Shown: positions 13,526 to 16,420 of the stretch, piece after piece
How positions within the stretch are numbered: the stretch's first letter is position 1
Layout: each line of letters begins with the position of its first letter
Assembly: GCA_002402755.1 (NCBI GenBank)
Contig: DHGK01000281.1
Coordinates: 13,161 to 29,580 of the forward strand
DNA from: Planctomycetes bacterium UBA4800
Lineage (GTDB): Bacteria; Planctomycetota; UBA8108; UBA8890; UBA8898
DNA: 16,420 bases
Direction: 5' to 3'
The notes under the pieces: generated by a model
The model's database searches: none
The model's input: only the letters and a program-made list of their open reading frames with translations
What the model was told of the DNA's origin: nothing
Program-made: the position numbers and the translations under genes

Positions 13526-13914
13526 GACATCGGGATCGAACCAAGCGACTGGGCCGCAGCGCGAGCCACCGCACGGCGCTCCGGCGGAGCATGACGATCA
13601 GCCTGTTCCGCTCGTTCGGCGGGCGCGGCTACATCGTGACGACGCGCGAGAAGGCGAAGTTCTGCCGCCCGTTCGCGGAGCGGTTGATCACGCTGGCCAA
13701 GGACGACAGCGTGCACCGGCGGCGGGTCGCCGCCGCGCGCTTGGGCGACAAGGACAGCGTCCGGAAGCTGTTCGGCGAGATCGGGCCGGCGTTCAAGGAG
13801 CGACCCGGCGGCTACACGCGCATCATCAAGCTGTCGGCGCGCCGGATCGGCGACAACGCCACGCAGGTGCTGTTCGGTTTCGTGCCGAAGGGCGAGCCGG
13901 CCGCCAAGGCGTAG
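13522..13914 (+). CDS. rplQ: 50S ribosomal protein L17
   Basis: L17 is near the tunnel exit and is the usual last gene of the alpha operon. The 130-residue product starts MRHRDRTKRLGRSASHRTAL. The conserved TTREKAKFCRPFAERLITLA follows, then RRVAAARLGDKDSVRKLF, and the C-terminal GGYTRIIKLSARRIGDNATQ with a short final strand and tail. The ATG at 13522 overlaps the rpoA stop by 4 bp (ATGA), with GGTGGAAG just upstream. A same-phase frame running back to 13468 in rpoA has no L17 similarity. Confidence 0.96.
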   Translation: MRHRDRTKRLGRSASHRTALRRSMTISLFRSFGGRGYIVTTREKAKFCRPFAERLITLAKDDSVHRRRVAAARLGDKDSVRKLFGEIGPAFKERPGGYTRIIKLSARRIGDNATQVLFGFVPKGEPAAKA

Positions 13915-14003
13915 GCGCGGTCCGGCGCCGCGGCCGTCCCCGGCGCGTGTTCGTCGCCGCGGGCGGAGGCGCAGCGCCGCGGTGAGGAACGAGGGAGGCT
14001 GAC
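13915..14003 (+). other. Intergenic gap between rplQ and the isomerase gene
   Basis: This 89-bp GC-rich gap is the widest in the + strand cluster. I find no intrinsic terminator (no hairpin followed by a T-run) and no promoter with recognisable -35 and -10 boxes. Read-through from the alpha section into the isomerase gene is therefore the simplest reading, though a rho-dependent end or a GC-rich promoter cannot be excluded. Confidence 0.4.
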
Positions 14004-14909
14004 ATGGTGATGGCCAACTGGGTTGTGTGTCTGGCGCTGTGCGGCGGCGAGGCCGCGCTGCCGGAAGGCGTCATCGCGCGGGTCGACGGCCAGGACATCA
14101 CGCTCGACGCGTACAAGAACTACCTCCTGCGGCTGGTCGGCAAGGACCGGCTGCAGCACTTCATCGACGAGCTGCTGGTCGAGAAGAAGAGCAAGGAGCT
14201 CGGGATCGCCGTGACGGCCGAGGAGACGGCGCAGAAGGTCGACGAGGAGATGCAGCGCCAGGTCGAGGGGTTCTTCAAGGGCGATGTGGCGAAGCTCAAG
14301 GAGCAGCTCGCCCAGCGCGGCATGACGATCGAGGAGTACAGGGCGCAGCGCACGCCGGCGATGCGCTTCGAGCTGCTGCTGGAGCGCTGCGTGACCCAGT
14401 CGCGCGTCGTCGACGATCAGAAGGTGCAGGAGCGCTTCGAGGCCGACTACGGCAAGGGCGGCGTCAGCTACGACCTGCGGCACGTGCTCGTGGCGATACG
14501 CGCGCAGGGCAAGGCGCCCGACGCCGAGAGCGAGGCCGCCGCGCGCACGAAGGCCGAACGCATCCTGCGGGAGCTCCGGGACGGCGTCGACTTCGCCGAG
14601 ATGGTGAACCTGTACTCCGACGACACGCACACCAAGAAAATGGGCGGCCGCATCCCCAAGTACCGCGCCGGCATGTACGGCGATGAGTTCGATGCCGCGG
14701 TGAGCGCCCTGACCGAGCAGAGCCCGCTGAGCGGCATCGTGAAGTCCACGCGCGGGTTTCACATCGTCCAGCTCCTCGGGAAGAAGACGACGGCCCTCGA
14801 GACGGTCAAGGACGAGCTCAGGAAGATGCTCGTCGCGGAGAAGCCGACCGCCAAGGAGCGCTACGACTACACCGAGGCGCTCAGGAAGGCCGCGACGATC
14901 GTCAAGTAG
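14004..14909 (+). CDS. Parvulin-type peptidyl-prolyl isomerase (SurA/PrsA-like)
   Basis: The 301-residue protein is built like a periplasmic or exported folding factor. A helical SurA/trigger-like N-terminal region spans about 22-145 (VIARVDGQDITLDAYKNYLL, then charged helices). A PpiC/parvulin domain spans about 155-258, with LRHVLVAI, RILRELRDGVDFAEMVNLYS, GGRIPKYRAGMYGDEFD and the diagnostic STRGFHIVQLLGKK. A C-terminal helix with KERYDYTEALRKA follows. The start at 14004 has GGGAGG at 13993-13998, with an in-frame stop at 13983. The N-terminus (MVMANWVVCLALCGGEAALP) is hydrophobic but short and lacks basic residues, and LALC is not a proper lipobox, so export is uncertain. It lies 89 bp after rplQ and may be cotranscribed. 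Confidence 0.85.
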   Translation: MVMANWVVCLALCGGEAALPEGVIARVDGQDITLDAYKNYLLRLVGKDRLQHFIDELLVEKKSKELGIAVTAEETAQKVDEEMQRQVEGFFKGDVAKLKEQLAQRGMTIEEYRAQRTPAMRFELLLERCVTQSRVVDDQKVQERFEADYGKGGVSYDLRHVLVAIRAQGKAPDAESEAAARTKAERILRELRDGVDFAEMVNLYSDDTHTKKMGGRIPKYRAGMYGDEFDAAVSALTEQSPLSGIVKSTRGFHIVQLLGKKTTALETVKDELRKMLVAEKPTAKERYDYTEALRKAATIVK

Positions 14910-15211
14910 GGCTCCGGCCCCGCGGCGGCGGCTGTCTCGGGCACGTCAACCGTTCACATTGTCTCGCATCGCGTCCCTGCACACGGACAAGTCCTGGCTC
15001 AAGGAGCGAGACCGCAGAAGGGAAGAACCACAGAGGCACAGAGGACACAGAGACGAATACGGAGAGAGTACGCCAAAGCCCGGAGAGCGAATCAGTCGTC
15101 TCACGTTCCCGTCTCCGCGGTTTCTGTCTTCTCTGTGGTGAAACAGCAGGAGCGGCGCAGAGGACGGTGGAATACGATCCACCCGGGCAGAAGATCGGCG
15201 CCCCGTGAGGG
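14910..15211. other. Gene-free region between convergent genes
   Basis: About 300 bp separate the isomerase stop from the ABC ATPase stop. No frame here resembles a protein. It contains the inverted repeat at 15027-15139 and a shorter perfect 7-bp inverted pair, GTCTCGC at 14961-14967 with GCGAGAC at 15006-15012. No classical intrinsic terminator is visible for either gene, though both must end here. Confidence 0.5.
15027..15139. repeat. Imperfect inverted repeat of the CACAGAGG type
   Basis: The left arm at 15027-15055 begins ACCACAGAGGCACAGAGG and ends GAGACG. The right arm at 15110-15139 reads CGTCTCC...CTCTGTGGT and is its imperfect reverse complement, with perfect ends (ACCACAGAG with CTCTGTGGT, and GAGACG with CGTCTC). 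About 54 nt separate the arms. An alternative pairing is GAGACGA at 15050-15056 with TCGTCTC at 15096-15102. The composition is less GC-rich than the genes around it. From memory, similar CACAGAGGCACAGAG strings recur between genes in Planctomycetes-Verrucomicrobia-related and other environmental genomes. It sits between convergent genes and might act as a bidirectional transcription stop, but no T-run follows. Confidence 0.55.
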
Positions 15212-16300
15212 TCACGAAGCGGGACGCGCGATGCGCCGTCCATCGGCCGCGTCGAAGAGATGCGCATCCGCGTCCTTGAAGTCGAGCGCCAGCGGCGCGC
15301 CCGCGGCCAGGGCCGCATCGGCGGCGGCCAGCACGCGGAGCGGCTCGGGGAGGCCTGCATCAACGGTCGCCAGCGTCTCCCTGCCGAGGCGTTGCACGCG
15401 CAGAATACGGCCGCGGATCCGGCCGGGCGCCGGCGCCGGACGCAGGGCCTCGGGACGCAGGCCCACGAGCACCTCCGCGGTGCCGGTCCCCGCGCACGGC
15501 GGTGCGGAGAGCGCGAACTTCTGCCGGGCGGCGCGCAGCTCCAGGCAGCCGGAGACCAGCGTCGCCGCGGCGGCGAAGAGGTTCATGGGCGGGCTTCCCA
15601 CGGCCCGCGCGACGAGCGCGTGGCAGGGCGCGGCGTACAGGGACGCCGGCGTCGCGATCTGGAGAACGCGGCCGTCGTGAATGACCGCGATGCGGTCGCC
15701 GAGCGCCATGGCTTCCGCGTGGTCGTGGGTCACGTACACGGTTGTCACGCCGAGCGCGCGCCGCGCCGCGAGGATCTCCTCGCGAATGCGGAGCTGGAGG
15801 GCGGGATCGATGTGCGAGAGGGGCTCGTCGAGGAGCAGGAGCCCCGGCGCGGCCGCGAGCGCCCGGCCGAGAGCCGCGCGCCGGCGTTCGCCTCCCGACA
15901 GCTCGCCGGGGCGCCGGTCCAGCACGGCCGCGAGATCGAGGGCCGCGGCCGTGTCCGCCGCGCGCTGCGCGGCGTCCCGCCGGGAGGCGCCGCGCGCCTC
16001 GAGGCCGAACGCGAGGTTGGCGCGCACGGTCATGTGCGGGTAGAGCGCCGCGTCCTGGAACATCATGGCGACGTTGCGCGCGTGCGGCGGCAGGCGCGTC
16101 ACGTCGCGGTCGCCGAGGAACACGCGGCCCGAGGTCGGCGCGTGGAGGCCCGCGATGAGCATGAGGAGCGTGCTCTTGCCCGAGCCCGAGGGCCCGAGCA
16201 GCACCAGGAGCTCGCCGTCCGCGGCCGCGCAATCGACCTGCCGGACCGCCCAGATGGCGCCGAAGCGCTTGGTGATGCCGCGGAGCGCGAGCGACGGCAT
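15212..16300 (-). CDS. ABC transporter ATP-binding protein (MalK/UgpC-like)
   Basis: This 362-residue cytosolic ATPase should power an import system with separate permease and binding-protein genes. Visible motifs are Walker A GPSGSGKST (36-44), the Q-loop Gln82 (MMFQDAALYP), signature LSGGE (134-138), Walker B LLLLDEP (154-160), D-loop SHID (162-165) and H-loop His192 (VTHDHAEAMALGD). A C-terminal TOBE-like regulatory region follows (about 235-350, with VGLRPEAL). Length and layout fit the sugar or glycerol-phosphate importer class. The start at 16300 has GGAGG at 16307-16311 on this strand. No permease or binding protein is in the window, so the substrate is unknown. The signature ends in Glu where Gln is usual. 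Confidence 0.9.
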   Translation of the reverse strand: MPSLALRGITKRFGAIWAVRQVDCAAADGELLVLLGPSGSGKSTLLMLIAGLHAPTSGRVFLGDRDVTRLPPHARNVAMMFQDAALYPHMTVRANLAFGLEARGASRRDAAQRAADTAAALDLAAVLDRRPGELSGGERRRAALGRALAAAPGLLLLDEPLSHIDPALQLRIREEILAARRALGVTTVYVTHDHAEAMALGDRIAVIHDGRVLQIATPASLYAAPCHALVARAVGSPPMNLFAAAATLVSGCLELRAARQKFALSAPPCAGTGTAEVLVGLRPEALRPAPAPGRIRGRILRVQRLGRETLATVDAGLPEPLRVLAAADAALAAGAPLALDFKDADAHLFDAADGRRIARPAS

Positions 16301-16384
16301 TGGTGGCCTCCGCGCTCACTGTACGCCATCGGCGCGTGCATCGGCAAGGGCAGTGCATCCTCGGTGAACCCGTGGCCTTGTAGG

Positions 16385-16402
16385 CGCCGGCCGTGGCCGG
16401 CG
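16385..16402. repeat. GC palindrome upstream of the ABC ATPase gene
   Basis: CGCCGGCC at 16385-16392 and GGCCGGCG at 16395-16402 are perfect reverse complements separated by GT. The full unit reads TAGGCGCCGGCCGTGGCCGG and continues CG. On the + strand it is followed by TTTCCCCCC, which is too poor in T for a good intrinsic terminator. The form is like dispersed REP-type palindromes of GC-rich genomes, or the terminator of a gene beyond the window edge. The rest of 16301-16420 holds no gene that I can recognise. Confidence 0.35.
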
Positions 16403-16420
16403 TTTCCCCCCTTCCCCTGA

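Noticed and set aside
16318..16347. Candidate - strand promoter for the ABC ATPase (TTGCCG, 18 bp, TACAGT)
   Set aside because: Both boxes match at only four of six positions, and the start site would fall on the Shine-Dalgarno sequence.

Overview
This window is a bacterial S10-spc-alpha ribosomal protein supercluster from a GC-rich genome (roughly two-thirds GC, judged by eye). One unbroken co-directional run on the + strand, about 278-13914, encodes the proteins of both ribosomal subunits, the SecY translocon, methionine aminopeptidase, initiation factor IF-1 and the RNA polymerase alpha subunit. A parvulin-type peptidyl-prolyl isomerase gene follows in the same direction (14004-14909). A convergent ABC transporter ATPase lies on the - strand (15212-16300). 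I see no rRNA, tRNA, CRISPR array, insertion sequence or prophage.

Layout. 1-277: non-coding leader with a strong GC hairpin (4-47), a perfect-consensus sigma70-type promoter (TTGACA at 72-77, TATAAT at 94-99) and a long 5' UTR. 278-5234: S10 section, rpsJ-rplC-rplD-rplW-rplB-rpsS-rplV-rpsC-rplP-rpmC-rpsQ. 5231-11285: spc section, rplN-rplX-rplE-rpsN-rpsH-rplF-rplR-rpsE-rplO-secY-map. 11194-13914: a second strong promoter inside the 3' end of map, then the alpha section infA-rpmJ-rpsM-rpsK-rpoA-rplQ. 14004-14909: parvulin. 14910-15211: gene-free, with an imperfect inverted repeat of the CACAGAGG type. 15212-16300: ABC ATPase. 16301-16420: upstream region of that gene, ending in a GC palindrome.

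Most neighbouring genes overlap by 4 bp (ATGA) or a few bases, or sit less than 25 bp apart with clear Shine-Dalgarno sites. This fits translational coupling and balanced output of ribosomal proteins. SecY and Map join co-translational export and N-terminal processing to ribosome synthesis. IF-1 and RpoA join translation initiation and transcription to it. The promoter in the map tail can uncouple the alpha section from the long upstream message.

Organism. rpmD (L30) is absent between rpsE and rplO, adk between secY and map, and rpsD between rpsK and rpoA. The S14 is the short zinc-binding form, and L2 carries variant residues near its conserved His. These traits with high GC and the CACAGAGG-type repeat suggest a member of the Planctomycetes-Verrucomicrobia-Chlamydiae group or an allied uncultured phylum. 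That is an inference of low confidence. I found no convincing undescribed system. The most informative oddities are the promoter embedded in a Map C-terminal extension, the missing genes, the L2 variant, the parvulin with a poor signal peptide, and the inverted repeats.
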